Source: an uncultured Cryptobacterium sp. (GTDB taxonomy: Bacteria; Actinomycetota; Coriobacteriia; Coriobacteriales; Eggerthellaceae). Taken from it: 9,044 bases of DNA. Below are positions 1 through 6,400 of this stretch, piece by piece (the stretch's first letter is position 1; the number at the start of each line of letters is the position of its first letter). Where the stretch lies: NCBI GenBank assembly GCA_900554685.1, contig USIG01000065.1, forward strand, positions 1 to 9,044, in the 5' to 3' direction. Under the pieces are notes generated by a model. It worked only from the letters and a program-made list of their open reading frames with translations. It made no database searches and was not told the DNA's origin. Both the position numbers and the translations under genes were made by a program.

Positions 1-55
1 GGACGCCGCCCTCTCAAGGCGGAGATCGCCGGTTCGAATCCGGTCGAGGCTACCA
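1..55 (+). tRNA. tRNA-Glu (anticodon CTC), 5' part missing
   Basis: This is the 3' two-thirds of a tRNA, cut by the left edge of the window. The anticodon stem is CCGCC (6-10) paired with GGCGG (18-22) around a seven-base loop CTCTCAA, which puts anticodon CTC at 13-15 and so reads the glutamate codon GAG. The T-arm follows: stem GCCGG, loop TTCGAAT, stem CCGGT. The acceptor strand CGAGGCT, discriminator A and an encoded CCA end at 55. The D-arm and the 5' acceptor strand lie outside the window, so the 7-bp acceptor pairing cannot be checked. An intrinsic terminator follows eight bases later. Confidence 0.93.
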
Positions 56-62
56 CGTATTC

Positions 63-88
63 AGCCTGCACTCTGTGCAGGCTTTTTT
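63..88 (+). terminator. Intrinsic terminator of the tRNA-Glu transcript
   Basis: A perfect 9-bp stem, AGCCTGCAC (63-71) with GTGCAGGCT (75-83) around the loop TCT, runs directly into six T residues (83-88). It lies just after the encoded CCA of the tRNA and is a textbook Rho-independent terminator for the + strand. Confidence 0.9.
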
Positions 89-100
89 GTTGTCCAGAAA

Positions 101-143
101 TATAAGCTGCCCCTTGGGGTTAGTGGCCTATAATCTGCCCCTT
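101..143. repeat. Short direct repeat downstream of the tRNA
   Basis: Two 15-base copies, TATAAGCTGCCCCTT (101-115) and TATAATCTGCCCCTT (129-143), differ at one base and start 28 bases apart. The first copy also carries the small inverted repeat CCCC-TT-GGGG. No ORF covers them. They lie in the 182-base spacer between the tRNA and the BASS gene, where nothing else was seen apart from the two terminators. The function is unknown. They could be a remnant of integration near a tRNA 3' end, or chance. Confidence 0.5.
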
Positions 144-176
144 CGTTTTATCGATAGAGAAAAGCCCCAAAAAAGC

Positions 177-213
177 AAAAACCTCTGGCATCAATACTGA
201 TACCAGAGGTTTC
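177..213 (-). terminator. Intrinsic terminator of the BASS transporter gene
   Basis: The arms AACCTCTGG (180-188) and CCAGAGGTT (203-211) pair perfectly. An inner ATCA/TGAT pairing extends the stem beyond a single mismatch. Read on the minus strand, the stem is followed by a run of five T residues. It lies about 25 bases after the stop codon of the leftward transporter gene and is probably its transcription end. Three T residues on the plus side make activity in the other direction weak at best. Confidence 0.85.
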
Positions 214-237
214 AAAGCAAACTTTCAAGCGAATTGA

Positions 238-1263
238 TTAAGCCTTATTCTGCTCCTTGGCTTCCTCTTTTTCGATTTCGCCAGATTCAATCTTGTTTTC
301 AAGTTCTGCCTTCTTAACTGAGCTATCTCCTGCAGAACGTGCAAGGATGTTTGCATAAATAGCACCTGAGATGTTGTGCCATACGCTGAATACCGCACCA
401 GGAACAGCAGCTAAAGGCATGGTAGCGAAGTGTACCGTTGCCAAAGAAGTTGCCAAACCGGAGTTCTGCATACCAACCTCAATAGAAAGAGTACGACGCT
501 GAGCTTTCGTAAGACCCAACAGACGGCCCGCCAAGTAGCCCAACGCATAACCACAAACGTTGTGAAGCATAACAACGCCAATAATCAAAAGACCAACGCT
601 CATAAGGCTTACAGCATTAGCAGCTACAACAGCCATGATGATCAAAGAAATACCTATAACTGAAATCAGTGGAAGGACTCTTGCAAATTCTTTTGCGAAC
701 TTCTCGAAAATACGATTGATAACAAAGCCCAAGGCAATGGGAACCAACACAACTTGAACAATAGAGATAAACATATCCCACACTGCAACATCAACCGTCT
801 GACCTGCGATAAGCAGAACCAAAAGCGGAGTAACAACAGGGGCCATAATGGTGGTGCATGCCGTCATGCCTACAGAAAGAGCAACATCGCCCTTTGCGAG
901 GTATGTCATAACATTAGAACTCGTACCACCTGGGCAACATCCTACCAAAACAACACCTACTGCCAGCTCGGGTGGAAGTTGGAAAATGGTTACTAAAATA
1001 AAAGCCAAACCAGGCATGATAATAAACTGAGCAAAAATGCCGGTGATAACAGCCTTTGGCTTAGTAAATACCACCTTGAAGTCGCCTAGGGTTAACGTCA
1101 TGCCCATACCAAACATAACAATACCAAGCAAAATGTTTACATAGCTTGTCTTAATTACCGAAGACACAGGTCCCGGAAAGACCAAGGCAATAATTGCTAC
1201 AATAAGTGCAATGATTGCCATGTACTTTCCAGCGTAATCGCTTATTTTCTCCAATACCTTCAT
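238..1263 (-). CDS. BASS-family sodium-dependent transporter
   Basis: The 341-residue protein is a multi-pass inner membrane protein of the bile acid:sodium symporter (BASS) family, which moves organic anions with Na+. Hydrophobic segments run from about residue 13 to 308. Family hallmarks are GMGMTL (52-57), the CCPGGTSSN segment (109-117) and IEVGMQNSGLA (261-271). E262 and Q266 in the last of these correspond to the conserved Glu/Gln pair that binds sodium in characterised bacterial BASS proteins. Length is slightly above the usual 300-330 because of a charged tail of about 30 residues (KAELENKIESGEIEKEEAKE), probably cytoplasmic. The ATG start is backed by GAAAGGAT (1269-1276). The substrate cannot be told: bacterial members carry bile acids, pantoate, keto acids or other anions. 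It appears to be a single-gene unit with its own promoter and terminator. The family is certain; the bile-acid label is only a family name. Confidence 0.93.
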   Translation of the reverse strand: MKVLEKISDYAGKYMAIIALIVAIIALVFPGPVSSVIKTSYVNILLGIVMFGMGMTLTLGDFKVVFTKPKAVITGIFAQFIIMPGLAFILVTIFQLPPELAVGVVLVGCCPGGTSSNVMTYLAKGDVALSVGMTACTTIMAPVVTPLLVLLIAGQTVDVAVWDMFISIVQVVLVPIALGFVINRIFEKFAKEFARVLPLISVIGISLIIMAVVAANAVSLMSVGLLIIGVVMLHNVCGYALGYLAGRLLGLTKAQRRTLSIEVGMQNSGLATSLATVHFATMPLAAVPGAVFSVWHNISGAIYANILARSAGDSSVKKAELENKIESGEIEKEEAKEQNKA

Positions 1264-1368
1264 GAATCATCCTTTCGAAACTCGGGGACAGCTTCTTCCG
1301 TAAAATGCCTTGTATTTCGTATTCTGCGTTGCCTCATGCAGATCCGACAAAATAGAATGCAACAAGCA

Positions 1369-1386
1369 TTTTGGAATTGTCCAAAA
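1369..1386. promoter_or_regulatory. Inverted repeat overlapping the candidate BASS promoter
   Basis: TTTTGGA-ATTG-TCCAAAA is a perfect 7-bp inverted repeat with a four-base centre. It overlaps the end of the candidate -10 box and the predicted transcription start of the leftward BASS gene, where a repressor would bind. The half-site recurs four times just upstream (1414-1461). The binding protein is unknown. Confidence 0.4.
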
Positions 1387-1412
1387 ATATTCCTAACCTT
1401 TCAGGGATTCAA
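1384..1412 (-). promoter_or_regulatory. Candidate sigma70 promoter for the BASS gene
   Basis: On the minus strand, TTGAAT (1407-1412) stands 17 bases before TATTTT (1384-1389). Each hexamer matches the sigma70 consensus at four of six positions, with ideal spacing. The predicted start is near 1377, leaving a leader of about 110 bases before the ATG. This is a moderate call made by eye. Confidence 0.4.
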
Positions 1413-1413
1413 G

Positions 1414-1461
1414 TTTTTGGCCCATCTTTTTTGGCACCGTTGTATTTTTGGCGGTTTTTGG
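1414..1461. repeat. Four TTTTTGG direct repeats upstream of the BASS promoter
   Basis: TTTTTGG occurs at 1414-1420, 1428-1434, 1445-1451 and 1455-1461, with starts 14, 17 and 10 bases apart. Read in the direction of BASS transcription these are CCAAAAA copies just upstream of the -35 element. They share the half-site of the inverted repeat at 1369-1386. They could be activator or repressor half-sites, or an A-tract-rich bent region. Confidence 0.4.
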
Positions 1462-1507
1462 AGAAATCATAGGGATTGGGCTGCAATTTGCTACGTTAAG
1501 CAGCACT

Positions 1508-1544
1508 TTGCTAAATGTGTAAGAATAATTGTATACGCTATAAA
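1508..1544 (+). promoter_or_regulatory. Weak candidate promoter for the PAP2 gene
   Basis: TTGCTA (1508-1513) lies 18 bases before TATACG (1532-1537), and TATAAA follows at 1539-1544. TTTGCTA occurs twice, at 1487-1493 and 1507-1513, 20 bases apart. None of these combinations is a strong consensus. The region is AT-rich and correctly placed about 80-90 bases before the PAP2 start codon. Confidence 0.28.
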
Positions 1545-1625
1545 CAAGACGCGAACATTCCGTCTGCTGCTTGCGCCTTTACCTTATACACACCTTATTC
1601 AAACTGATTTCGATACGGAGCAGTA

Positions 1626-2297
1626 ATGGTTTCTTCTTCGCTTTTTTCTCGCTTCAAAGCTCTTGTCATAAAGCAAAAACGACTGATAATTATTTTCCTC
1701 TGCATTATTTTGTTTATTGGTCTTCTTGAAGATGTGCTTGAAGGCGATCTGATGACTCTCGACCGCCTTGCTCGTGCGTTTTTTGTTGACAATCTGCGAA
1801 CCGACTGGCTTACCCCCATTATGGAAAGCATATCGTCACTCGCAACACCGCTTTCGTTGTTGGTTTTACTCTTGGTTATTGTCGCTTTTGCACCCGGCAA
1901 GCGACCTGGAATGTTTTGCGCCCTTAATTTAGTGCTCGTCGCTTTACTCAACGTTGTTTTAAAAGAGCTCGTTCAGCGTCCAAGACCAGAACACATCAAT
2001 CTAGTAACAGAAACAGGATTTAGCTTCCCCTCAGGACATTCCATGGTGGCAATGGCGTTTTTCGGCCTCCTCGTGTGGCTTGTCTGGAAATACGAAAAAG
2101 ACCGCACGATGAGATTTGCATGCTGTGCAGGGTTTTCTCTCGTCATTTTACTCATAGGTATAAGCCGTATTTATCTCGGAGTGCACTATGCCTCTGATGT
2201 ACTTGCAGGATTTTGCATTTCCCTTGCTTGGCTTGCCCTCTACACCAGCATTGCTGCCCCGCTCTTACTTGATAAGCCCCCAGATAAAAAGCGCTAG
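1626..2297 (+). CDS. PAP2-family membrane lipid (pyro)phosphate phosphatase
   Basis: This is an integral membrane phosphatase of the PAP2 superfamily (PgpB/BcrC type), 223 residues with about six hydrophobic segments. All three signature motifs are intact: KX6RP at K113...R120-P121, PSGH at 135-138, and SRX5HX3D at S180-R181, H187, D191. H138 and H187 are the expected catalytic histidines, facing the outer side of the membrane. The likely substrate is undecaprenyl pyrophosphate (recycling the cell wall carrier lipid) or phosphatidylglycerophosphate; sequence alone does not decide. The start is supported by CGGAG six bases upstream of the ATG. It looks monocistronic and converges with the flippase-like gene after only 10 bp. 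No clear terminator hairpin was found in that gap, so the two transcripts may overlap at their 3' ends. Confidence 0.93.
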   Translation: MVSSSLFSRFKALVIKQKRLIIIFLCIILFIGLLEDVLEGDLMTLDRLARAFFVDNLRTDWLTPIMESISSLATPLSLLVLLLVIVAFAPGKRPGMFCALNLVLVALLNVVLKELVQRPRPEHINLVTETGFSFPSGHSMVAMAFFGLLVWLVWKYEKDRTMRFACCAGFSLVILLIGISRIYLGVHYASDVLAGFCISLAWLALYTSIAAPLLLDKPPDKKR

Positions 2298-2307
2298 TTT
2301 ATCAAGC

Positions 2308-4440
2308 CTATCGGCGCTCATCCTGGTCGTCGTCAACCGAAGCAACTATTTCAGTGTAGTCGTGATTTCCTGATCTAATTTCCCGAGAGTCGTCACCCGA
2401 AGAAATTGAAGGAAGCGATGAAAGATTGCGACGAGCGTCTCGATTGGAATGCATCGGGTTAAGACCATCACTTGGTCCAGAATTCCTCATACTACTTGCG
2501 CCATTTGTATCACTTGTGCCGCCCAGACCAGCACGAGCAGAAGCACGGATAGAATCGCTACGATCACTTCGCTTGGCAGCAGCACTACCACCGCGCACGC
2601 CCTCATAAGCCCTTCGCACTCTTCGCACGTGCGCTTCCTCGCGTGCCTGACGTGCTTGGCGCTCCTCCCGCGCACGAATACGCGCCTGACTTGGCTGTCC
2701 CTGGCCTGGCTGAGTTTGACTTGGTCGGCCCTGGCCTGGTTGACCATAGCCTGGCTGACCGTGACCCGACTGGCCTTGTCCTGGCTGACCATAGCCTGGC
2801 TGACGCACTTCTGCCTGAGCCTGAGAGTTACGCACCTGACGAGCGCGAACACCTGCCGTACTTTCCTCATAGGCACGCGCCGCCGCTTCTTCACCTGCAA
2901 GAGTTTCCTCCACACGTTCAGGATGACGATGAAGCTCCCAGCGGATGCTGGCGTATTCCCAAACGAGGAGTACCAGCAAGATGGTCATTACAATCAAGTA
3001 ACCAATTACCGCGCCAGGCAGACCCGTAAAATCGATAAGCAAAATAGGAATAAAAAGCGAGAAGCCAAAGGTAATCACATAAAGCTTCATAACCGATTTT
3101 TGGCGACGAAGAACCGTGATTACTTGGTAAATAAAGTCAATGATTGCCGTAACGCCACCAGCCGCAATCATAATGTAGCTCAATCCGCGGAACTGCTCAA
3201 AATCAACGCCATACATAAAGCTCATCACAGGGATACCAATAGTTGCCATTACGAAAATAACAACCAAAGTAATAGCTATAACAACAGCGACAATGGCCAG
3301 AATAACCAAATCAAAACGACGACGCTTTTCCGCATCCGCCCACATCTGAGCCATGCGAACAAGAAGAGGCTTATAGATTGACCCTACCGTAAGCAAGATT
3401 GCCTGAGCGGGGAAATAAAGCGCATTGAAATACAACTGGTTGTCGTACGAGAGCACCCCTTCCATAACGAACTTAGGCATATTGTCGATAAGGGCATACA
3501 TAAACAAAGCGATAAAAACAGGGAAACACTGCTTAAACAAGGCAACGATGCTTGCGAAACTTCTTCCACGCGAACGAGGCGTTTCCAGATGCGCAAGAGG
3601 GAAGGTCAACACAATAAAAGTAAGGGCTGCAGCAACAGCCATGGCAATACTTGCCACTACCAAATTTCTTGTGATAAGCAACGCTAAAGAGAAAACGATA
3701 AAGACAATAACGGAGCGAAAAGCCTGAGAAATACCTGCAAGATAAAGCTTGTCCATCTGCTGCAAGCGGCCTTCGTAAACATCGGCAAGACCATCGATCA
3801 TCTTGTAGGTGCAAACCGCCATACAGATGCTAAACATGTTTGCATCGTAACCGCGAAACGAACAGTACACATAAGCAACCAGCATCATGATGATACAGGT
3901 AATCCAGCGATTAATTTGATAGTCAAAAAACGAATGCTTTTCCCCAATATCAGATACCTGATATGTGCGAACACCGTAGTTTCCTATAATCATCAGCAAA
4001 GTACCAATGATAAAGGCCATAGAAAACATACCCGCTTGCTCGGTACCACTGAGCTGCGTGACCACGATGGTAAGGAAAGGAAACACCATTCCCCACGCAC
4101 CCGTACCAATCGTGTTACAAATGTAGTCACGCGAAGTCCTATGAGAAGCGAACTCCTCTTCCTGATCAAAAGAACCTTCGGCCACAACGCCTAAAAGACG
4201 ATTACACCAACGATTTACTATCTGCTTTACTACATTTTGCTTGCGAGGACGTCGCTGGGAATGTCTTCTTTCTTGCCTGTAGCTATTCGACTGAGCATTT
4301 CGGGATGCACTATGAGATCCTTCACGTGCCCCTCCTCGAGAATTGCCAGGAAAAGAAGAAGAGAGTTTTTGCGTCATCTGACGTGCTTTATCCGTAAAAG
4401 AAGCATGCGCTCCTGTTTGTTTTTGACGTTTTCCTTGCAT
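2308..4440 (-). CDS. Wzx/MATE-like polysaccharide flippase with long hydrophilic tails
   Basis: This 710-residue membrane protein has a core (about 107-497) that reads as 12 or more hydrophobic segments. It resembles the polysaccharide-biosynthesis flippase branch of the MOP superfamily: the first segment NTIGTGAWGMVFPFLTIVVT is followed by GTEQAGMFSMAF and GNYGVRTYQVSDI, a pattern typical of Wzx-like proteins. Such proteins flip undecaprenyl-linked sugars outward. Two features are odd for the family, whose usual length is 400-500. The N-terminus carries about 105 basic, Ser/Arg-rich residues. The C-terminus carries about 210 hydrophilic residues, with a Gly/Gln/Pro repeat (546-582), an Arg/Ala/Glu-rich stretch (583-612) and an acidic end. 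The ATG start has a poor ribosome site (AGAGGA, 16 bases away), but no other ATG/GTG/TTG lies between it and the upstream in-frame stop. M22 (4375-4377) is an alternative start. The nearby PAP2 gene fits carrier-lipid metabolism. The specific substrate is unknown. Confidence 0.82.
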   Translation of the reverse strand: MQGKRQKQTGAHASFTDKARQMTQKLSSSFPGNSRGGAREGSHSASRNAQSNSYRQERRHSQRRPRKQNVVKQIVNRWCNRLLGVVAEGSFDQEEEFASHRTSRDYICNTIGTGAWGMVFPFLTIVVTQLSGTEQAGMFSMAFIIGTLLMIIGNYGVRTYQVSDIGEKHSFFDYQINRWITCIIMMLVAYVYCSFRGYDANMFSICMAVCTYKMIDGLADVYEGRLQQMDKLYLAGISQAFRSVIVFIVFSLALLITRNLVVASIAMAVAAALTFIVLTFPLAHLETPRSRGRSFASIVALFKQCFPVFIALFMYALIDNMPKFVMEGVLSYDNQLYFNALYFPAQAILLTVGSIYKPLLVRMAQMWADAEKRRRFDLVILAIVAVVIAITLVVIFVMATIGIPVMSFMYGVDFEQFRGLSYIMIAAGGVTAIIDFIYQVITVLRRQKSVMKLYVITFGFSLFIPILLIDFTGLPGAVIGYLIVMTILLVLLVWEYASIRWELHRHPERVEETLAGEEAAARAYEESTAGVRARQVRNSQAQAEVRQPGYGQPGQGQSGHGQPGYGQPGQGRPSQTQPGQGQPSQARIRAREERQARQAREEAHVRRVRRAYEGVRGGSAAAKRSDRSDSIRASARAGLGGTSDTNGASSMRNSGPSDGLNPMHSNRDARRNLSSLPSISSGDDSREIRSGNHDYTEIVASVDDDQDERR
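2686..2802 (-). repeat. In-frame 15-residue Gly/Gln/Pro tandem repeat in the flippase tail
   Basis: The 45-base units encode QPGYGQPGQGQSGHG (2758-2802) and QPGYGQPGQGRPSQT (2713-2757), followed by a partial copy QPGQGQPSQ (2686-2712). The units have near-identical DNA, including a 23-base stretch differing at one base between 2735-2757 and 2780-2802. This indicates recent duplication and likely length variation between strains. The encoded segment should be disordered and cytoplasmic. Confidence 0.8.
4374..4406 (-). promoter_or_regulatory. Possible 10-codon overlapping reading frame coupled to internal start M22
   Basis: Inside the 5' end of the flippase frame, AGGAG stands three bases before an out-of-frame ATG (4404-4406). 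That ATG opens MLLLRIKHVR and stops at a TGA (4374-4376), which overlaps the in-frame ATG of residue 22 (4375-4377) as ATGA. This is the arrangement used for translational coupling. It could direct initiation at M22, since the annotated ATG lacks a well-spaced ribosome site. It may equally be chance. Confidence 0.25.
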
Positions 4441-4529
4441 ACGAGCTGGATTCGTATCCTCTCTGAGTGTGCTTTCTTTTATGCATGTTCGGCTTGCGTT
4501 ATCTTATCTACACTAAGCATTAGTTTAAA

Positions 4530-4558
4530 AGTATAGTGACTTCCCTAAAAGGGCTTCT
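4530..4558 (-). promoter_or_regulatory. Weak candidate promoter of the flippase-like gene
   Basis: On the minus strand TATACT (4530-4535) is a five-of-six match to a -10 box, about 90 bases before the ATG. The hexamer 17 bases upstream (AGAAGC) is not a good -35, so an activator may be needed. A small inverted repeat CCCT-AAA-AGGG (4543-4553) lies within the spacer. The rest of the 4441-4693 gap holds only this and the terminator at 4621-4651. Confidence 0.28.
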
Positions 4559-4620
4559 CTTTATTTCCGAAACACACAAGAAACAAGCATGGAGATTCCA
4601 GGGAAGAACCACAAAATAAC

Positions 4621-4651
4621 ACTGCCGCAAGAACATATATCTTGCGGCAGT
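4621..4651 (-). terminator. Strong hairpin terminator of the DUF4190-type gene
   Basis: A perfect 12-bp stem pairs ACTGCCGCAAGA (4621-4632) with TCTTGCGGCAGT (4640-4651) around a seven-base loop. On the minus strand it is followed by the T-rich GTTATTTTG, about 43 bases after the stop codon of the leftward gene that ends at 4694. The other side (TAAAAC) lacks a T-run, so it should act mainly leftward. Confidence 0.85.
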
Positions 4652-4693
4652 AAAACCCAAACAAAAAGAGTATGTACCTACTTGGAATAGTGC

Positions 4694-6178
4694 CTAGTAA
4701 ATACCAAACATATATCCCAATTCCTTATCCCACTCATCTTCATCAACAGACCAGGTGCCGTCAGCATTTTTCACAAAATCAATTGCTGTGTAATAGCTTG
4801 TCATATCGGTCGTCTCATCCATGGCCTGGTTATAGTATTCCCCAAGACGCTTCGAGGCTTGCTCAGCAGTCATCGAATCTGCTTCCCCGGAGTTAACGAA
4901 ATCGTTTGCAAGGTCATAGAAATTGTTCATGAACATAAAGGAATCGCGCATTTCAAGGTCGGCATACATAGTTGCCGTTCCTTCTTCATCATCAACATAT
5001 ACTCCGTCATAGGAATAGCTGAAATCGGTGAGCATCCAGCGAGCCAAGTCGACCGAGCTGGTTCCCAATTCTGCATGAGTAACTCCCATGCTTTCCTCGA
5101 AGCCTTCATCGAGCTCAGCCGCAAGATAGTTCACGATTTCCTCATCTTGGTTTTTAAGCTGATCAAGCTTGGTAATACCAAGATCAGCGCATGCTTTTTC
5201 GTCTGCTGAAAGATCGTTAGGAAGTACCTGTGCGGCAAAACTTCCTGAAGACGAATGAGCAGAATTGTTTGCATCATCAATGACACCACCGACAATAGAT
5301 ACCGACATAACCATTGCGATAATAAAAGAAATTATCGCGCAAACAATACCAGCAATACCGCAGATCAGGCCACCTGTAGTCTTGCCATTTTTACCCGTCT
5401 GACGAACCGCACGACGAGATAAAACAATAGCGATTATAGCCAGGATGATAGCAACGATAGGGCTAAACCAGGCAACAAGGATCGATATAATGCCACAAAC
5501 TAATGCCGCTGTGCCCTTAGGCTTTATGGGCACACCTGCACCAGGATTGTAAGTTGGTTGAGGTGGTACATATCCTGCGCCCGGCTGCTGCGGCTGCGCA
5601 ACAGGCCCTTGCTGAGGTTGAGGCTGTGGTGTCGGTCCTGGCTGGGGCTGCGATGTCGGTGCGGGAGCTGGTCCCGACTGCGGTTGCGGCGTTGGCCCCG
5701 GTTGAGGCTGGGGTTGCGGTCCTGACTGGGGCTGAGGTGCCGGTTGAGGAATTGATTCTGTCTGAGGTTGAGCCGCTGGCGCGGGAGCTGGCGCAGAAGC
5801 AGGAGCTGGCTGTGGTTGGGATACGCCTGGCTGCAAGGGTTGAGCCGGCACGGGAGCAGGCACCGATTGTACAGGATCTCCTGTAGGAGGCGCAGGTACC
5901 GCCGGTTGAGCCGGAGCCGGTTGTACTGACTGAGGCTGCATTGGCTGAGTTGGCTCAGGCTGAACAGATTGCAGCTGCATCACCGACTGAACAGATTGCG
6001 GCTGCGTCACCGGCTGAGCAGGTTGCGGCTGCGTCACCGGCTGAGCCGATTCAGGCATCGTAGGCTGCGCGGAAGGCATAGGTGCCTCAGGCTGCGCAGG
6101 CTGGGTTGGTTGTTCTGTATTATGTGTCTCTTCCCCTGGTTGCTGAGGCTGAGGAATGTTCTTGTTTTTCTCATCCAT
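4694..6178 (-). CDS. Pro/Gln-rich two-TM DUF4190-type membrane protein
   Basis: This is a 494-residue protein of unknown function. Residues 1-220 are low-complexity Pro/Gln/Ala, with a 9-residue tandem repeat near 45-71 and PQPQ/GPTPQPQ runs later; this part is probably disordered and cytoplasmic. Residues 220-299 hold two hydrophobic segments around the basic loop SRRAVRQTGKNGKTTGG, the layout of DUF4190 proteins. Residues 300-494 form an acidic domain, probably outside the cell, ending in WSVDEDEWDKELGYMFGIY; I cannot name its fold. There is no signal peptide or lipobox. The frame is open 22 codons further up (to 6244), but the start at 6176-6178 is preferred because AAAGGGAAAG (6181-6190) is well spaced there and the protein then begins MDEKNKN. 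It is transcribed alone, with a good promoter about 130 bases upstream and a strong terminator. A role in envelope sensing or anchoring is only a guess. Confidence 0.78.
   Translation of the reverse strand: MDEKNKNIPQPQQPGEETHNTEQPTQPAQPEAPMPSAQPTMPESAQPVTQPQPAQPVTQPQSVQSVMQLQSVQPEPTQPMQPQSVQPAPAQPAVPAPPTGDPVQSVPAPVPAQPLQPGVSQPQPAPASAPAPAPAAQPQTESIPQPAPQPQSGPQPQPQPGPTPQPQSGPAPAPTSQPQPGPTPQPQPQQGPVAQPQQPGAGYVPPQPTYNPGAGVPIKPKGTAALVCGIISILVAWFSPIVAIILAIIAIVLSRRAVRQTGKNGKTTGGLICGIAGIVCAIISFIIAMVMSVSIVGGVIDDANNSAHSSSGSFAAQVLPNDLSADEKACADLGITKLDQLKNQDEEIVNYLAAELDEGFEESMGVTHAELGTSSVDLARWMLTDFSYSYDGVYVDDEEGTATMYADLEMRDSFMFMNNFYDLANDFVNSGEADSMTAEQASKRLGEYYNQAMDETTDMTSYYTAIDFVKNADGTWSVDEDEWDKELGYMFGIY
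5967..6047 (-). repeat. 27-base tandem repeat encoding a 9-residue Pro/Gln unit
   Basis: Three consecutive 27-base units lie at 5967-5993, 5994-6020 and 6021-6047. The last two are near-identical and the first is more diverged. They encode AQPVTQPQP, AQPVTQPQS and VQSVMQLQS-like units in the disordered N-terminal part of the DUF4190-type protein. Copy number probably varies between strains without shifting the frame. Confidence 0.8.
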
Positions 6179-6180
6179 AG

Positions 6181-6190
6181 CTTTCCCTTT
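6181..6190 (-). promoter_or_regulatory. Ribosome binding site fixing the DUF4190 protein start
   Basis: AAAGGGAAAG on the minus strand ends two bases before the ATG, placing the GGG core about six bases from it. The upstream alternative ATG at 6244 has no such site. This moves the start 22 codons inward of the longest open frame. Confidence 0.65.
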
Positions 6191-6309
6191 CAACGGCAAA
6201 TCCCTCTTTTTAAGAAGAACCCACTTTAATTGAAAACCGATCAAAAGATCGCTGGCACTTAAACGTTCAAAACTGATAGCTGTATTGAAGCTCGTTTATG
6301 TTCACAATT

Positions 6310-6338
6310 ATTACATAAATGCTCGAGAGCTATGTCAG
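6310..6338 (-). promoter_or_regulatory. Sigma70-type promoter of the DUF4190-type gene
   Basis: On the minus strand CTGACA (6333-6338) and TGTAAT (6310-6315) each match the sigma70 consensus at five of six positions, with a 17-base spacer. The predicted start is near 6303, giving a leader of about 125 bases. That leader contains the inverted repeat CGATC-AAAA-GATCG at 6238-6251. Confidence 0.55.
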
Positions 6339-6400
6339 GAAAGTGCTAATTTATGCACCCAAATAAAGAACAAGACCTTTCCATTTTCAATAATTGTCAC

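Larger units (their letters stand above)
1264..1625. other. Divergent intergenic region between BASS and PAP2 genes
   Basis: This is a 362-base gene-free stretch between divergently transcribed genes. It holds a candidate leftward promoter at 1384-1412 with an inverted repeat at 1369-1386, four TTTTTGG copies between 1414 and 1461, and a weak candidate rightward promoter near 1508-1544. An open frame of 96 codons spans 1336-1626 on the plus strand. It has no Shine-Dalgarno sequence and a composition unlike a real protein, so it is not called. No RNA gene or riboswitch was recognised. Confidence 0.6.

Noticed and set aside
1336..1626. A 96-codon plus-strand frame in the BASS-PAP2 spacer
   Set aside because: It has no Shine-Dalgarno sequence, is rich in Phe, Cys and Trp from T-rich non-coding DNA, and ends where the PAP2 gene begins. 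It overlaps the promoter region.
1595..1951. A 118-codon minus-strand frame inside the PAP2 gene
   Set aside because: The PAP2 frame has all catalytic motifs, and the antisense frame shows no domain or membrane pattern and no start signal.
2686..2802. Tandem repeats considered as a CRISPR-like array
   Set aside because: Units are contiguous with no unique spacers, keep the reading frame and encode a repeat peptide, so they are coding minisatellites.
2449..3381. A 310-codon open frame on the plus strand, antisense to the flippase-like gene
   Set aside because: It is the complement of a strongly supported membrane protein frame. Its Trp/Leu repeats are just the reverse reading of the Gly/Gln/Pro repeat, and it has no ribosome site.
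4622..4650. Perfect hairpin considered as a small RNA or mobile element end
   Set aside because: Its position 43 bases after a stop codon and the T-rich flank fit a simple terminator. No second copy is present in the window.
5554..5886. A 110-codon plus-strand frame opposite the Pro/Gln repeats
   Set aside because: It is a composition shadow of the repeat-rich minus-strand gene: the complement of Pro/Gln codons stays open.
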